Shown here: piece after piece, positions 36,951 to 47,073 of the stretch
Numbering within the stretch: position 1 is the first letter of the stretch
How the letters are laid out: each line of letters opens with the position of its first letter
Assembly: GCF_900186995.1 (NCBI RefSeq)
Contig: NZ_LT906463.1
Span: 62,001-126,000, forward strand
Source of the DNA: Haemophilus pittmaniae
GTDB lineage: Bacteria > Pseudomonadota > Gammaproteobacteria > Enterobacterales > Pasteurellaceae
Reading direction: 5' to 3'
DNA length: 64,000 nt
Program-made: the position numbers and the translations under genes
Notes under the pieces: model-generated
Seen by the model: only the letters and a program-made list of their open reading frames with translations
Told to the model about the DNA's origin: nothing
The model's database searches: none

Positions 36951-37814
36951 ATGATTTACAGTATGACCGCCTTTGCCCGGCAAGAAATCAAACAGGATTG
37001 GGGCACCGCCGTGTGGGAAATCCGCTCGGTCAATCAACGTTATTTAGAAACCTATTTCCGTTTACCGGAAAATTTTCGCAGTTTAGAAAATAACCTGCGC
37101 GAAAAACTGCGTCCCCGTCTGACCCGCGGCAAAATCGAATGCTCTTTACGCATTGAAAGTGCCCAACAGATTGGTCAATTACAATTAAATCAAGCCCTAG
37201 CACAGCAAGTGTTGCAATCCTTGCAATGGTTGAAAAGCGAAAATGCTAATGAAGGCGAAATCAATTTAACCGATGTATTGCGTTATCCCGGTGTAGTGGA
37301 AGCACCACAACAGGATTTAGATCGCATCAGTCTGGATTTGCTAAGTGGCTTTGATGCGCTATTGGATGAATTCATTGCGATGCGCGGCCGCGAAGGGGAA
37401 AAATTACAAGATATCATTGGTCAACGTCTAACCGCTATCGAAGCTGAAGCTGCCAAAGTTCGGGCGCAAATGCCACAGATTTTACAATGGCAACGGGAAC
37501 GCTTGCTGCAACGCTTTGAAGAGGTACAAGTACAGCTCGAACCGCAACGTTTGGAACAGGAAATGATCCTGTTGGCCCAACGGGTAGATGTCGCGGAAGA
37601 GTTGGATCGACTACAAATGCATGTGAAAGAAACCCAACGCATTTTAAATAAAGGGGGCGCTGTTGGCCGTAAATTGGATTTCATGATGCAGGAGCTCAAT
37701 CGCGAATCCAACACCCTCGCCTCCAAATCAATTAATGCCGATGTCACCGCTTCCGCCGTGGAATTAAAAGTGCTCATCGAACAAATGCGCGAACAAATTC
37801 AAAATTTAGAATAG
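36951..37814 (+). CDS. yicC: YicC/YloC family endoribonuclease
   Basis: A 287-residue cytoplasmic protein. The N-terminal YicC domain begins SMTAFARQEIKQDWGTAVWEIRSVNQRYLE and contains LRPRLTRGKIECSLR. The C-terminal DUF1732 domain ends with KLDFMMQELNRESNTLASK, which holds the acidic and asparagine residues tied to catalysis, and VKVLIEQMREQIQNLE-type helix. E. coli YicC is a metal-dependent ribonuclease involved in small-RNA turnover. CAGGAG lies before the ATG. ygfZ follows after 8 bp. Confidence 0.95.
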   Translation: MIYSMTAFARQEIKQDWGTAVWEIRSVNQRYLETYFRLPENFRSLENNLREKLRPRLTRGKIECSLRIESAQQIGQLQLNQALAQQVLQSLQWLKSENANEGEINLTDVLRYPGVVEAPQQDLDRISLDLLSGFDALLDEFIAMRGREGEKLQDIIGQRLTAIEAEAAKVRAQMPQILQWQRERLLQRFEEVQVQLEPQRLEQEMILLAQRVDVAEELDRLQMHVKETQRILNKGGAVGRKLDFMMQELNRESNTLASKSINADVTASAVELKVLIEQMREQIQNLE

Positions 37815-37822
37815 GAACACAC

Positions 37823-38656
37823 ATGGCTACCTTTATTCCTCTTGATTGGGAGCTGATTGAAATCAGCGGTCCGGATGCGCAAAAATACCTGCAAGGCCAG
37901 CTTACCTGTGATGTCAATGCCTTAGCGGCCGGAGCCTCAACGCTGACCGCACATTGCGATCCTAAAGGCAAAATGACCTCCATTTTCCGCTTGCTGAAAG
38001 TCTCCGAACAACAATTTTTTATGCTGATCAATAAAGGGCTATTTACCGCCCTAGACGCACTAAAAAAATACGCAGTATTTTCTAAAGTGACTTTCACCCC
38101 GCTAGATTGGCAAATTGTTGGGGTGATCGATTGCCATTGCGGTAAGGTTAATCCGCAATATCGCCTTGAGCTTGATGAACAACGGGCGATTTTTCTAAAC
38201 CCAACAGCGTTGGAAGTCAGCCTGAGTGACTGCCCCGAACAATGGGCGACTGCGGATATTTTAGCCGGACTCCCCCACTTAACCGCAGCTACCCAAAATG
38301 AATTTATTCCGCAGGCGCTCAATCTGCAGGCTATCGAACAAGCGGTTTCCTTTAGTAAAGGTTGTTATATCGGCCAAGAAACCGTTGCACGGGCCAAATA
38401 TCGCGGCATCAATAAACGTGCGATGTTTATTTTACAGGGCACAGGCTCAAGCCTGCCGCAATCCGGTAGCGCCTTAGAAATGCAATTGGAGAACGGTTGG
38501 CGACAAACCGGCTGTATCATCAATGCCGTACAATACGAGGGTAAACTCTACCTGCTAGCCGTGCTGAATCAAGAAATAGAAGCCCAAACGGCATTACGGC
38601 TACCTGATGATCACAGCCCACTACAAATCCTGCCATTGCCTTATACCTTGGCTTAA
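37823..38656 (+). CDS. ygfZ: tRNA-modifying protein YgfZ
   Basis: A folate-binding protein of the GcvT-like family that helps make or repair Fe-S clusters, especially in MiaB and related enzymes. The signature K-G-C-Y-x-G-Q-E is present as KGCYIGQE (179-186), with the essential Cys181. The 277 residues are somewhat shorter than E. coli YgfZ (326). It follows yicC by 8 bp and ends at its own terminator. Confidence 0.95.
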   Translation: MATFIPLDWELIEISGPDAQKYLQGQLTCDVNALAAGASTLTAHCDPKGKMTSIFRLLKVSEQQFFMLINKGLFTALDALKKYAVFSKVTFTPLDWQIVGVIDCHCGKVNPQYRLELDEQRAIFLNPTALEVSLSDCPEQWATADILAGLPHLTAATQNEFIPQALNLQAIEQAVSFSKGCYIGQETVARAKYRGINKRAMFILQGTGSSLPQSGSALEMQLENGWRQTGCIINAVQYEGKLYLLAVLNQEIEAQTALRLPDDHSPLQILPLPYTLA

Positions 38657-38661
38657 ATACA

Positions 38662-38687
38662 AATCCCGCCTTACGCGGGATTTTTTA
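38662..38687 (+). terminator. Terminator after ygfZ
   Basis: The perfect stem AATCCCGC / GCGGGATT with a five-base loop is followed by a T run, 5 bp after the stop. Confidence 0.9.
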
Positions 38688-38719
38688 TGCCTACAGTAAA
38701 ATGTCACATTCATTTTACC

Positions 38720-38797
38720 TTTTTAAATCATATCTAATAAAATCAATCGCTTAGATGTTATTTTTAAGAAAACTCCGGAAAATAAAGGGGCGTTTTT
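38720..38797 (+). repeat. Interspersed 80 bp repeat, copy R6
   Basis: Exact core TAATAAAATCAAT and the end GGGGCGTTTTT. It follows ygfZ and its terminator, in the ygfZ orientation. Confidence 0.7.
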
Positions 38798-38939
38798 ATG
38801 TCACATTTCAAATATTCCTGGAGTCAAGTTCAAAATATCCGATAAAAAATACATGAATCCGTCTTTCTTTATCAAAAAAAGTTGAGCCAGCTTTATCAAT
38901 TTCAGCAAAATTATTAAAAAATTTTAAGATTTCAAACTA

Positions 38940-38967
38940 TGTTAAATTTTCTATCATTTATTTAACA
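38940..38967. promoter_or_regulatory. ArcA-like boxes upstream of lctP
   Basis: TGTTAAATTT (38940-38949) and, on the other strand, TGTTAAATAA (38958-38967) match the ArcA consensus WGTTAATTAW at 8-9 of 10 positions. ArcA represses lactate use in E. coli, and arcA is in this window. In such AT-rich DNA the match could be chance. Confidence 0.4.
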
Positions 38968-39064
38968 TTTATTTAAAGATTTAAACAATTATTCCTCAAA
39001 AGAGGTATGGGTTTTCCAATAAAAAAAAACAAAATAGCGCAAATTTTTAACTAGGAGCCGTCGT

Positions 39065-40666
39065 ATGACTTTATCTTTTGCGTTAAGCGTTTTTCCGATT
39101 ATCTTATTGATTTACCTCATGGTAAAACGCAATGCCTTACCTTCTTATGTTGCCTTACCATGGATCGCCACTTTAGTAATGGGCGTCCATTTATTGCATT
39201 TCAATACGGACATTGTCACCATCAGCGCCAATGTTATGGCCGCATTGGTTTCGGTGCAAACACCAATCACCGTTATTTTTGGTGCGATTTTATTTAACAA
39301 ATTCAGCGAAATTTCCGGTGCTACCAACACCATGCGTAAATGGCTCGGTAACATTAACCCAAATCCGGTCGCGCAATTAATGATCATCGGCTGGGCATTT
39401 GCCTTTATGATTGAAGGTGCTAGTGGTTTCGGCACACCGGCTGCAATTGCCGCACCAATTTTAGTGGGGCTAGGATTCCCTCCATTACGCGTTGCTATGT
39501 TGGCGTTAGTCATGAACTCCGTACCGGTTTCCTTCGGTGCTGTGGGCACACCAACTTGGTTCGGTTTCGGCCCGCTTAAATTAGCTAGCGAACAAATTCT
39601 CCAAATCGGTTCTATAACCGCCTTTATCCACTCCTTTGCGGCATTAGTTATTCCATTGATGGCGTTACGCATGTTAGTGAGCTGGAAAGAAATCCGTCAA
39701 AACCTATTATTTATCTATATCAGCGTCTTTGCCTGTGTAATCCCATATTTCTTAATCGCACAATACAACTATGAATTCCCATCGTTAGTAGGCGGTGCTA
39801 TCGGCCTATTCATTTCGGTTTTCGTGGCAAACAAAGGTATTGGTTTAAGCAAAGTAGAAAACACCTTGGACAATCGTGCGGTCAGCTTCGGCCAAGTTGC
39901 CAAAGCCTTATTCCCAACCGGTTTATTGATTCTTTTCCTAATCGTAACCCGTATTCCAAGCCTACCGTTTAAAGCGATGATGAATGATACCCAAGTTTGG
40001 TTCTCCACCACCTTAGGTTCATTAGGGACCTTTGAAATTAGTAAAGGCCTAATCTTTAGCCTGAAAAATATCTTCGGTTCCGAAGTAAAAGAAAGCTATA
40101 AATTGCTTTACGTGCCGGCATTAATTCCATTTATCATCACCGTGCTGATCGCAATCCCTGCGTTTAAACTGGACTTTGCGAAAACTAAAGAAATCTTCTC
40201 AGCCAGCTTAAAACAATCAAAAAGCCCATTTATCGCACTAACCGGTGCCTTAGTGATGGTGAACTTGATGTTGGTGGGTGGTGACCATTCTATGGTGAAA
40301 ATTATCGGCCGTACCTTCGCGGAAATCACCGGTAATGACTGGACTGTGTTCTCTTCCTTCTTAGGTGCTGTGGGAGCATTCTTCTCCGGTTCCAACACCG
40401 TATCCAACCTTACCTTCGGTAGCGTGCAACTATCCACCGCTGAAACCACCGGTATCTCCGTGGCATTAATTCTTGCCCTACAATCCGTTGGCGGTGCTAT
40501 GGGTAATATGATTTGTATTAACAATATCGTTGCCGTAAGTTCCGTATTGAATACACCAAATCAAGAAGGTGCAATCATTAAGAAAACCATCGTACCTATG
40601 TTGGTATATGGTGCAATCGCAGCAGTTGTGGCAGTATTCATCATACCGTTGGTATATCAACTTTAA
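39065..40666 (+). CDS. lctP: L-lactate permease
   Basis: An inner-membrane proton symporter for lactate of the LctP/LldP family. The 533 residues form about 12-13 helices. The family hallmarks EGASGFGTPAAIAAPILVGLGFPP near 117-140 and FFSGSNTVSNLTFG near 439-452 are intact. The ribosome site is TAGGAG. It precedes lutABC, whose products oxidise the imported lactate, and a terminator separates the two, so they may have separate promoters. Confidence 0.97.
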   Translation: MTLSFALSVFPIILLIYLMVKRNALPSYVALPWIATLVMGVHLLHFNTDIVTISANVMAALVSVQTPITVIFGAILFNKFSEISGATNTMRKWLGNINPNPVAQLMIIGWAFAFMIEGASGFGTPAAIAAPILVGLGFPPLRVAMLALVMNSVPVSFGAVGTPTWFGFGPLKLASEQILQIGSITAFIHSFAALVIPLMALRMLVSWKEIRQNLLFIYISVFACVIPYFLIAQYNYEFPSLVGGAIGLFISVFVANKGIGLSKVENTLDNRAVSFGQVAKALFPTGLLILFLIVTRIPSLPFKAMMNDTQVWFSTTLGSLGTFEISKGLIFSLKNIFGSEVKESYKLLYVPALIPFIITVLIAIPAFKLDFAKTKEIFSASLKQSKSPFIALTGALVMVNLMLVGGDHSMVKIIGRTFAEITGNDWTVFSSFLGAVGAFFSGSNTVSNLTFGSVQLSTAETTGISVALILALQSVGGAMGNMICINNIVAVSSVLNTPNQEGAIIKKTIVPMLVYGAIAAVVAVFIIPLVYQL

Positions 40667-40674
40667 TTTTTATC

Positions 40675-40710
40675 AAACGACCGCAGCAATGTGATTGCGG
40701 TCGTTTTTTT
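40675..40710 (+). terminator. Terminator after lctP
   Basis: The perfect 11 bp stem AAACGACCGCA / TGCGGTCGTTT with a ten-base loop and a T run. Confidence 0.88.
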
Positions 40711-40759
40711 ACCCATTTTTTACTTTTTAATTTTCTCAACCTCCTTGGAGTGATTTTTA

Positions 40760-41506
40760 ATGAACGTGAATTTTTACGTGACCTGTATTGCCGATGTGGT
40801 GAAAAGCGGCGTGGCAAAAAACTCCGTGCTGCTATTAGAAAAACTCGGCTGCACTATTACCTTTCTAGAAAAACAGGGCTGCTGTGGACAGCCGGCGCTC
40901 AATAGCGGCTATGTCAAACAAGCTTTGCCGGGCATGAAAAATCTAGTGGAAACCTTTGAAGTGAACGACTATCCGATTGTTGCACCGGCCGGTTCCTGCG
41001 TGTATGCCATCAAAAATTATCCGGAATATTTCAAGCGTGCCGGTGAAGCCGATTGGGCAACCCGCGCACAAAAAGTGGCTGATCGTTTCTGTGACTTAAC
41101 CGACTTTATCGTAAATCGTCTTGGCATCACCAACGTTGGCGCCAAATTACCAGGTAAAGCGGTTTATCACCCCTCCTGCAGCCTGTCGCGCAAATTAGGC
41201 ATCGTTAAAGAACCTATTGCCCTCCTGGAAAATGTTGAAGGTTTGGAATTGTTACCTATTGCCAATCAACAAACCTGTTGTGGCTTTGGCGGAACTTTCT
41301 CCGTCAAAATGGCGGAAATTTCCGGTGAAATGGTTAAAGAAAAAGTAGAGCATATCGAAGAAGTACAACCGCAATATTTAATCGGTGCCGATGTTAGCTG
41401 TCTGCTAAATATCGGTGGCCGTTTGGCCCGTGAAGGCAGTGCCGTCAAAGTGATGCATATTGCCGAAGTGTTAATGCAACAAGGGGAGATCAAAGATGTC
41501 GCTTAA
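40760..41506 (+). CDS. lutA: Lactate utilization protein LutA (Fe-S subunit)
   Basis: One of three subunits of the LutABC (YkgEFG) L-lactate oxidising complex. The 248-residue protein has the two CCG motifs of the cysteine-rich domain family: GCCGQP near 40-45 and QTCCGFGG near 171-178. They ligate an Fe-S cluster and mark the heterodisulfide-reductase-like fold. GGAG lies before the ATG. It overlaps lutB by 11 bp. Confidence 0.96.
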   Translation: MNVNFYVTCIADVVKSGVAKNSVLLLEKLGCTITFLEKQGCCGQPALNSGYVKQALPGMKNLVETFEVNDYPIVAPAGSCVYAIKNYPEYFKRAGEADWATRAQKVADRFCDLTDFIVNRLGITNVGAKLPGKAVYHPSCSLSRKLGIVKEPIALLENVEGLELLPIANQQTCCGFGGTFSVKMAEISGEMVKEKVEHIEEVQPQYLIGADVSCLLNIGGRLAREGSAVKVMHIAEVLMQQGEIKDVA

Positions 41507-42908
41507 AACTAGCAATCTCCCGTTTAAACAACGGGTCGAACATGAAGTGCATAATTTGATTATGCGTAAAGCTGTGGTGAAAGCCCAAGAAACCATCGGC
41601 GCTAACCGTCAACGAATGGTCGATGAACTAGGCCATTGGGAAGAATGGCGTGATCTTGCCAAACAAATCCGTAACCATGTCTTGGCTAATCTCGATGCCT
41701 ATTTATATCAGTTAAGTGAAAAAGTATTGGCTAATGGTGGTCATGTTTATTTTGCTGAAACCGCCGAGCAAGCAGCGGAATATATCCGCCAAGTAGCCTT
41801 AGCCAAAAAAGCTAAAAAAATCGTGAAATCCAAATCCATGGTGACCGAAGAAATTGGCCTCAACGATGTGCTACAAAAAGAAGGTATGCAGGTCATTGAA
41901 ACCGACCTAGGTGAATATTTACTACAAATTTCCGGTGACAAACCATCTCATATCGTGGTGCCGGCAATCCATAAGGATCGTCATCAGATTCGCAAAGACC
42001 TGCATGAAAAGCTAGGCTATCAAGGTGAAGAAACACCGGAAGATATGACCCGTTTCGTGCGTCAACGCATTCGTCAGGATTTCTTAGAAGCGGATATTGG
42101 TATCAGCGGCTGTAACTTTGCCGTTGCAGAAACCGGTTCTTGCTGCTTGGTCACCAACGAAGGTAACTTACGTTTAGCCACCACCCTACCGAAAACTCAT
42201 ATTGCAGTCATGGGGATGGAACGTATTGCGCCAACCTTTAAGGAAGTGGATGTACTGATCACCATGTTGGCACGCAGTGCCGTTGGCGCCAAACTTACCG
42301 GCTATAACACTTGGTTAACCGGCCCACGTCTAGCCGGTGAAACCGATGGCCCGGAAGATTTCCATTTGGTTATCGTTGATAACGGCCGTTCCGATATCTT
42401 AGCCTCGGAATTTAAAGAAGTTTTACGCTGTATTCGTTGTGGCGCGTGCTTGAATACCTGTCCTGCCTACCGCCAGATTGGCGGTCATGGTTATGGCTCT
42501 ATTTACCCGGGCCCGATCGGCGCGGTGATTTCCCCATTACTCGGTGGTTACGATGAGTTTAAGGAGTTGCCATACGCCTGTTCCCTATGTAATGCCTGTA
42601 ACAGCGTGTGCCCGGTGCGTATTCCATTAGCCCAATTGATTAATCGTCATCGCGAAAAAATGGTGGAATTAGGTAAAACACCAAAACTGGAACAACTCTC
42701 CATTTTCGGTTTTACCACAGCTAACGCCCATCCTTATCTCTGGAAAACCGGCGTCAATTTAGGAGCGAAATTCCTTGCTAAATTCATTAAACAAGGTAAA
42801 TCACCGGTCGCCTTTGGTGCCTTAGCCGAATGGACTAAAGCCCGTGACCTACCGCAAGCCGACGGTGAAAGCTTCCGTCAATGGTTTAATAACAGAGGGA
42901 ATAAATAA
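41496..42908 (+). CDS. lutB: Lactate utilization protein LutB (ferredoxin subunit)
   Basis: The 470-residue electron-transfer subunit of LutABC. Residues about 70-300 form an LUD domain. Two 4Fe-4S motifs follow: C312-IRC-GAC-LNTC322-P and C362-SLC-NAC-NSVC372-P. The C-terminal DUF3390-like tail (about 385-470) is present. It overlaps lutA by 11 bp and lutC by one base, so the three are translated together. Confidence 0.97.
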   Translation: MSLKTSNLPFKQRVEHEVHNLIMRKAVVKAQETIGANRQRMVDELGHWEEWRDLAKQIRNHVLANLDAYLYQLSEKVLANGGHVYFAETAEQAAEYIRQVALAKKAKKIVKSKSMVTEEIGLNDVLQKEGMQVIETDLGEYLLQISGDKPSHIVVPAIHKDRHQIRKDLHEKLGYQGEETPEDMTRFVRQRIRQDFLEADIGISGCNFAVAETGSCCLVTNEGNLRLATTLPKTHIAVMGMERIAPTFKEVDVLITMLARSAVGAKLTGYNTWLTGPRLAGETDGPEDFHLVIVDNGRSDILASEFKEVLRCIRCGACLNTCPAYRQIGGHGYGSIYPGPIGAVISPLLGGYDEFKELPYACSLCNACNSVCPVRIPLAQLINRHREKMVELGKTPKLEQLSIFGFTTANAHPYLWKTGVNLGAKFLAKFIKQGKSPVAFGALAEWTKARDLPQADGESFRQWFNNRGNK

Positions 42909-43606
42909 TGAATTTGCAAAACCGAGAAGATTTCTTAAATAAATTGGCAACCAAAATGGGCAAAGCTCGTGACTTGGTTCCGCAACCGATGGCAGCACCG
43001 GTCAATACATACCCAACCGAGCGCCTTACCCAACTTAGCCCACAACAACGCGCGGAGGAATTTATCAATGCGGCCAAAGCAATGATGACCGATGTCGTTG
43101 TGTGCAATGAGGCCGAGGTGCGTAGCGCCCTACTCGCCCTATGTGAAAAATATGATGGTGGCGAAATTGTACTCAATGATGATCCACGTTTAGATGCCCT
43201 TGAAATTCCGCAAACCTTAGCCCAACAATACCCATGCTATACCTGGGCAAAGGAAAACGACGAAACCAATATCAGCCAAGCAGAAAAAGCCAATTTGGGC
43301 GTAGTCTATGCAGAATACGGCTTAGCCGAAACAGGCGGAATTGTTCTTTTCTCCTCCGCAGAACGTGGCCGTTCAGTCAGCCTGTTACCGGAAAAATCCA
43401 TTGTTGTTCTACGTAAAAGTCAAGTCGTACCAAGGGTTGCCCAATTGGCTCAAGTTCTGCATGAACGTGCCCAACAGGGGGAACGTATGCCGTCTTGCAT
43501 CAATATCATCTCCGGCCCAAGCTCGACTGCCGATATTGAATTAATCAAAGTGGTTGGCGTGCATGGCCCGGTCTCTCAGATCTATCTGGTTATTGATGAT
43601 CTGTAA
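42908..43606 (+). CDS. lutC: Lactate utilization protein LutC
   Basis: The 232-residue LUD-domain subunit of LutABC. LGVVYAEYGLAETGGIVLFSS near 124-144 and CINIISGPSSTADIELIKVVGVHGP near 197-221 are the conserved LUD blocks. It starts at the TAATG overlap with lutB and ends at a terminator. With lctP it completes a lactate uptake and oxidation module; no LldD-type flavoprotein is seen here. Confidence 0.95.
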   Translation: MNLQNREDFLNKLATKMGKARDLVPQPMAAPVNTYPTERLTQLSPQQRAEEFINAAKAMMTDVVVCNEAEVRSALLALCEKYDGGEIVLNDDPRLDALEIPQTLAQQYPCYTWAKENDETNISQAEKANLGVVYAEYGLAETGGIVLFSSAERGRSVSLLPEKSIVVLRKSQVVPRVAQLAQVLHERAQQGERMPSCINIISGPSSTADIELIKVVGVHGPVSQIYLVIDDL

Positions 43607-43618
43607 CTTATTGTCTCA

Positions 43619-43642
43619 GGCGGGTGAAAACCCGCCTTTTTA
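43619..43642 (+). terminator. Terminator after lutC
   Basis: The perfect stem GGCGGGT-GAAA-ACCCGCC is followed by TTTTTAA, 13 bp after the stop. Confidence 0.92.
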
Positions 43643-43670
43643 ATTTAAGTGTTTCTATGACAAGGCAGAT

Positions 43671-43699
43671 TTCCCAACAAAATCGATTTTCTATATAAT
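43671..43699 (+). promoter_or_regulatory. Candidate anmK promoter
   Basis: TTCCCA (43671-43676) and a perfect TATAAT (43694-43699) are 17 bp apart. The predicted start near 43706 leaves a short leader before the anmK ATG at 43729. Confidence 0.5.
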
Positions 43700-43728
43700 C
43701 GGCGCACTTTGAACTCAATCACAATGCC

Positions 43729-44847
43729 ATGCAACCAACCTACTATCTCGGCATGATGTCCGGTACCAGCCTTGACGGTGTCGATATTGCCCTTGTCGAT
43801 ATTCAACAATCCCAAATTAAGCTATTGGCTACGGAATTTACTCCAATGCCTGTGCAATTACGCAGCCAAATCAATCAATTGATCCAACAGGGTCAAACTA
43901 CCCTACAGGCACTAGGTGAACTGGATCAGCGATTAGGGCAATTATATGCCGATTGTGTTGTCCACTTCTTACACAAACAACAATTAACCCCAACGCAAAT
44001 TCGCGCTATCGGCTGCCACGGCCAAACGGTGTGGCATTCGCCACAAGGTGATGCACCCTTTACTATGCAATTAGGCGATATGCATTTATTGGCTGCCCGT
44101 ACGGGAATTGATGTAGTGGGTGATTTCCGACGCAAAGATATTGCTTTCGGCGGGCAAGGTGCACCACTGGTGCCGGCCTTTCATCAGGCAATTTTCCGCC
44201 ATCCCCAGCAACTCACTGTGGTATTAAATATTGGTGGGATCAGTAATATCTCTATTCTTTCCCCCGATATGCCGGTCAGCGGTTTTGATATTGGCCCCGG
44301 TAATACACTGCTTGATCAATGGATTGAACGCCACTTAGGGCAAGCCTACGATAAAGACGGCACTTGGGCGGCAGGAGGGAAAATTGAGCAAGGTCTGTTG
44401 AGCCAATTCATGGCAGAACCCTTTTTACAGCAAGCGCCACCGAAAAGTACCGGCCGAGAATTATTCAACTTGGTTTGGTTAGATAAACAATTGCAACTCT
44501 ACGGCAAACCGCTAGCCGCGCAAGACGTGCAAGCTACTTTGGCCGCCTTTACCGTACGCAGTATCGCCGACAGTTTAAAATCCATTCATACCAGATTACC
44601 ACGCCGCTTATTGGTCAGTGGTGGTGGCGCTAAAAATTCATTACTAATGGATGGACTAGCTCAAGCGCTACCCGACTGGCAGGTGGCAACCAGCTCACAG
44701 GTCGGTTGGCATGAGGATTATGTGGAAGCAGCCGCATTTGCTTGGCTGGCCTATCGCCGCCTACACAATTTACCGGCTAACCTACCGGAAGTAACCGGTG
44801 CCGCCCGCGCAGTCTGCTTAGGTGCTATTTTTCCAAAGGAAAACTAA
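43729..44847 (+). CDS. anmK: Anhydro-N-acetylmuramic acid kinase
   Basis: AnmK opens and phosphorylates anhydro-MurNAc to MurNAc-6-phosphate with ATP, part of cell-wall recycling. The 372-residue protein has the N-terminal [17 protein letters not shown], the central [24 protein letters not shown] and the ATP motif [10 protein letters not shown]. murQ begins at the next base after its stop, so the two are one operon. Its substrate is released by AmpD, encoded at 20.6 kb. Confidence 0.98.
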   Translation: MQPTYYLGMMSGTSLDGVDIALVDIQQSQIKLLATEFTPMPVQLRSQINQLIQQGQTTLQALGELDQRLGQLYADCVVHFLHKQQLTPTQIRAIGCHGQTVWHSPQGDAPFTMQLGDMHLLAARTGIDVVGDFRRKDIAFGGQGAPLVPAFHQAIFRHPQQLTVVLNIGGISNISILSPDMPVSGFDIGPGNTLLDQWIERHLGQAYDKDGTWAAGGKIEQGLLSQFMAEPFLQQAPPKSTGRELFNLVWLDKQLQLYGKPLAAQDVQATLAAFTVRSIADSLKSIHTRLPRRLLVSGGGAKNSLLMDGLAQALPDWQVATSSQVGWHEDYVEAAAFAWLAYRRLHNLPANLPEVTGAARAVCLGAIFPKEN

Positions 44848-45765
<918 letters not shown>

Positions 45766-45775
45766 TCAGCTTTTT

Positions 45776-45855
45776 AAGCTTTTAAACCAACCATAATAAA
45801 ATCAATGACTTACGGGTTATTTTTAGAAAAACTTCGATTTTCGAGGGGGCGTTTA
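45776..45855 (+). repeat. Interspersed 80 bp repeat, copy R7
   Basis: Exact core TAATAAAATCAAT and the end GGGGGCGTTT. It starts 11 bp after the murQ stop in the murQ orientation. Confidence 0.7.
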
Positions 45856-45897
45856 GCCAGCGATAAAATGCCGACTTACAAAAAATAAACAATAAAA

Positions 45898-45918
45898 AGG
45901 GCGGATATTTTCCGCCCT
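45898..45918 (-). terminator. Terminator after the DUF2827 pair
   Basis: The perfect stem AGGGCGGA / TCCGCCCT is followed on the minus strand by TTTTTATTG, 8 bp beyond the stop of the second DUF2827 gene. Confidence 0.9.
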
Positions 45919-45925
45919 GTGTTAT

Positions 45926-47065
45926 TTATTCGTCCTCAAACAAACGCAAAATCTCACGCTCGTAAATGGCAATATTGATTGGATTATCCGGTAGCAAAGT
46001 TTCTAAGAAACGGTTGGCACGTTTAACGTAATCCTCATGATGTTTATCGTGGTTTTCAATCACCTGCAGCACCACATTCGCCCCTTCAAATGCATCAAAC
46101 CCCGAATAATAATAGCCGACACCTTTTGGCAGCAGCGTTGAGTTATGCACAAACGGATAGCCGCCATAAAGCGCATCGTTATAAGCATAATTCAAACCAT
46201 TTTCCCATTGGTGAGCCACCACAATATCAGTATAACGGGTCAGGAAATCAGGCATTTTATACCGACCTTCCACAGACAAAACACCATCACGCACGGCTTT
46301 TGTGCGACCAATAAAATTAAAAAATATAGGATGATCTTTTTTATGGTAAGTGTTAGTCACATAAATATGTCCGATTTTATCGGGCGCTTGGCGATAGGCC
46401 TGCTCTCCAATCAAAATTGGGGTGAAACAGTTTTTGAAAATAAAAATGTTCGGTTCAAAATTAGCTAAACGCCATTTTTTCCGTTCCGGATCGGGTTTGT
46501 AACCAAATTCAATACCATCTTTACGCAGATTGGCAATCACCTTATCACAGAAAGTCGGTGCCCAAATCGCTGGTACCACTTGTGCCGGGCAATCATACAT
46601 AATTGAAAAATAGCTACGACAAGTATTATCGTTTTGCGGAATAAGCCACAGGCTATCGAAGGTTGCACCATTAAAAAACCGTCCAGCCGGTTGATCAAAA
46701 ATGAATTTTTCAATATCCATAATATAATCCGGGCCCATTTTATAACAAACGGTTTTGCCGCCATGTTCATGCATCTTATCGCTTAAATAAGGTTCAATGG
46801 ACAGCGTACCTTCGATCAACACATCCAATTCATCGATCACATCATTGATATAAGCGAATTTCAGTTCCAAGTCATCTAACATAAAGCCTTGTGGTGGAGT
46901 GGTGGTGTTGGTAACTCCCCAACAAACCAGCACTACATCCTCTACAATGGCGGAACGTTTGAACAAATCATAAAGAAAAATAATATTTTGGTTAGCTCCA
47001 TTCGACCAAATATCGGGAATATTGGTCTCTAAATTGAAGGTAATACCAATTTTATATTTGCGCAT
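45926..47065 (-). CDS. DUF2827 protein 2, probable glycosyltransferase
   Basis: A 379-residue soluble protein matching the DUF2827 family in my judgement. The N-terminal half begins MRKYKIGITFNLE and has NGANQN and LDVLIEGTLSIEP. The C-terminal half carries HQWENGLNYAYNDALYGGYP, which resembles the GT-B (GT4-like) donor-site motif E-x-G-x5-E-A-x-x-x-G-x-P with the second Glu replaced. No signal peptide or membrane helix is present, so it acts in the cytoplasm. It lies 8 bp after its paralogue. The nearby Ser-rich autotransporter is the obvious candidate acceptor, by inference only. AGGAG lies before the ATG. Confidence 0.8.
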   Translation of the reverse strand: MRKYKIGITFNLETNIPDIWSNGANQNIIFLYDLFKRSAIVEDVVLVCWGVTNTTTPPQGFMLDDLELKFAYINDVIDELDVLIEGTLSIEPYLSDKMHEHGGKTVCYKMGPDYIMDIEKFIFDQPAGRFFNGATFDSLWLIPQNDNTCRSYFSIMYDCPAQVVPAIWAPTFCDKVIANLRKDGIEFGYKPDPERKKWRLANFEPNIFIFKNCFTPILIGEQAYRQAPDKIGHIYVTNTYHKKDHPIFFNFIGRTKAVRDGVLSVEGRYKMPDFLTRYTDIVVAHQWENGLNYAYNDALYGGYPFVHNSTLLPKGVGYYYSGFDAFEGANVVLQVIENHDKHHEDYVKRANRFLETLLPDNPINIAIYEREILRLFEDE

Positions 47066-47073
47066 AACGGCTC

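Larger units (their letters stand above)
38657..39064. other. Intergenic region between ygfZ and lctP
   Basis: A 408 bp gap. From left to right it holds the ygfZ terminator, repeat R6, a stretch without recognisable signals, and an AT-rich block with ArcA-like boxes just before lctP. No open frame of interest was found. Confidence 0.7.
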
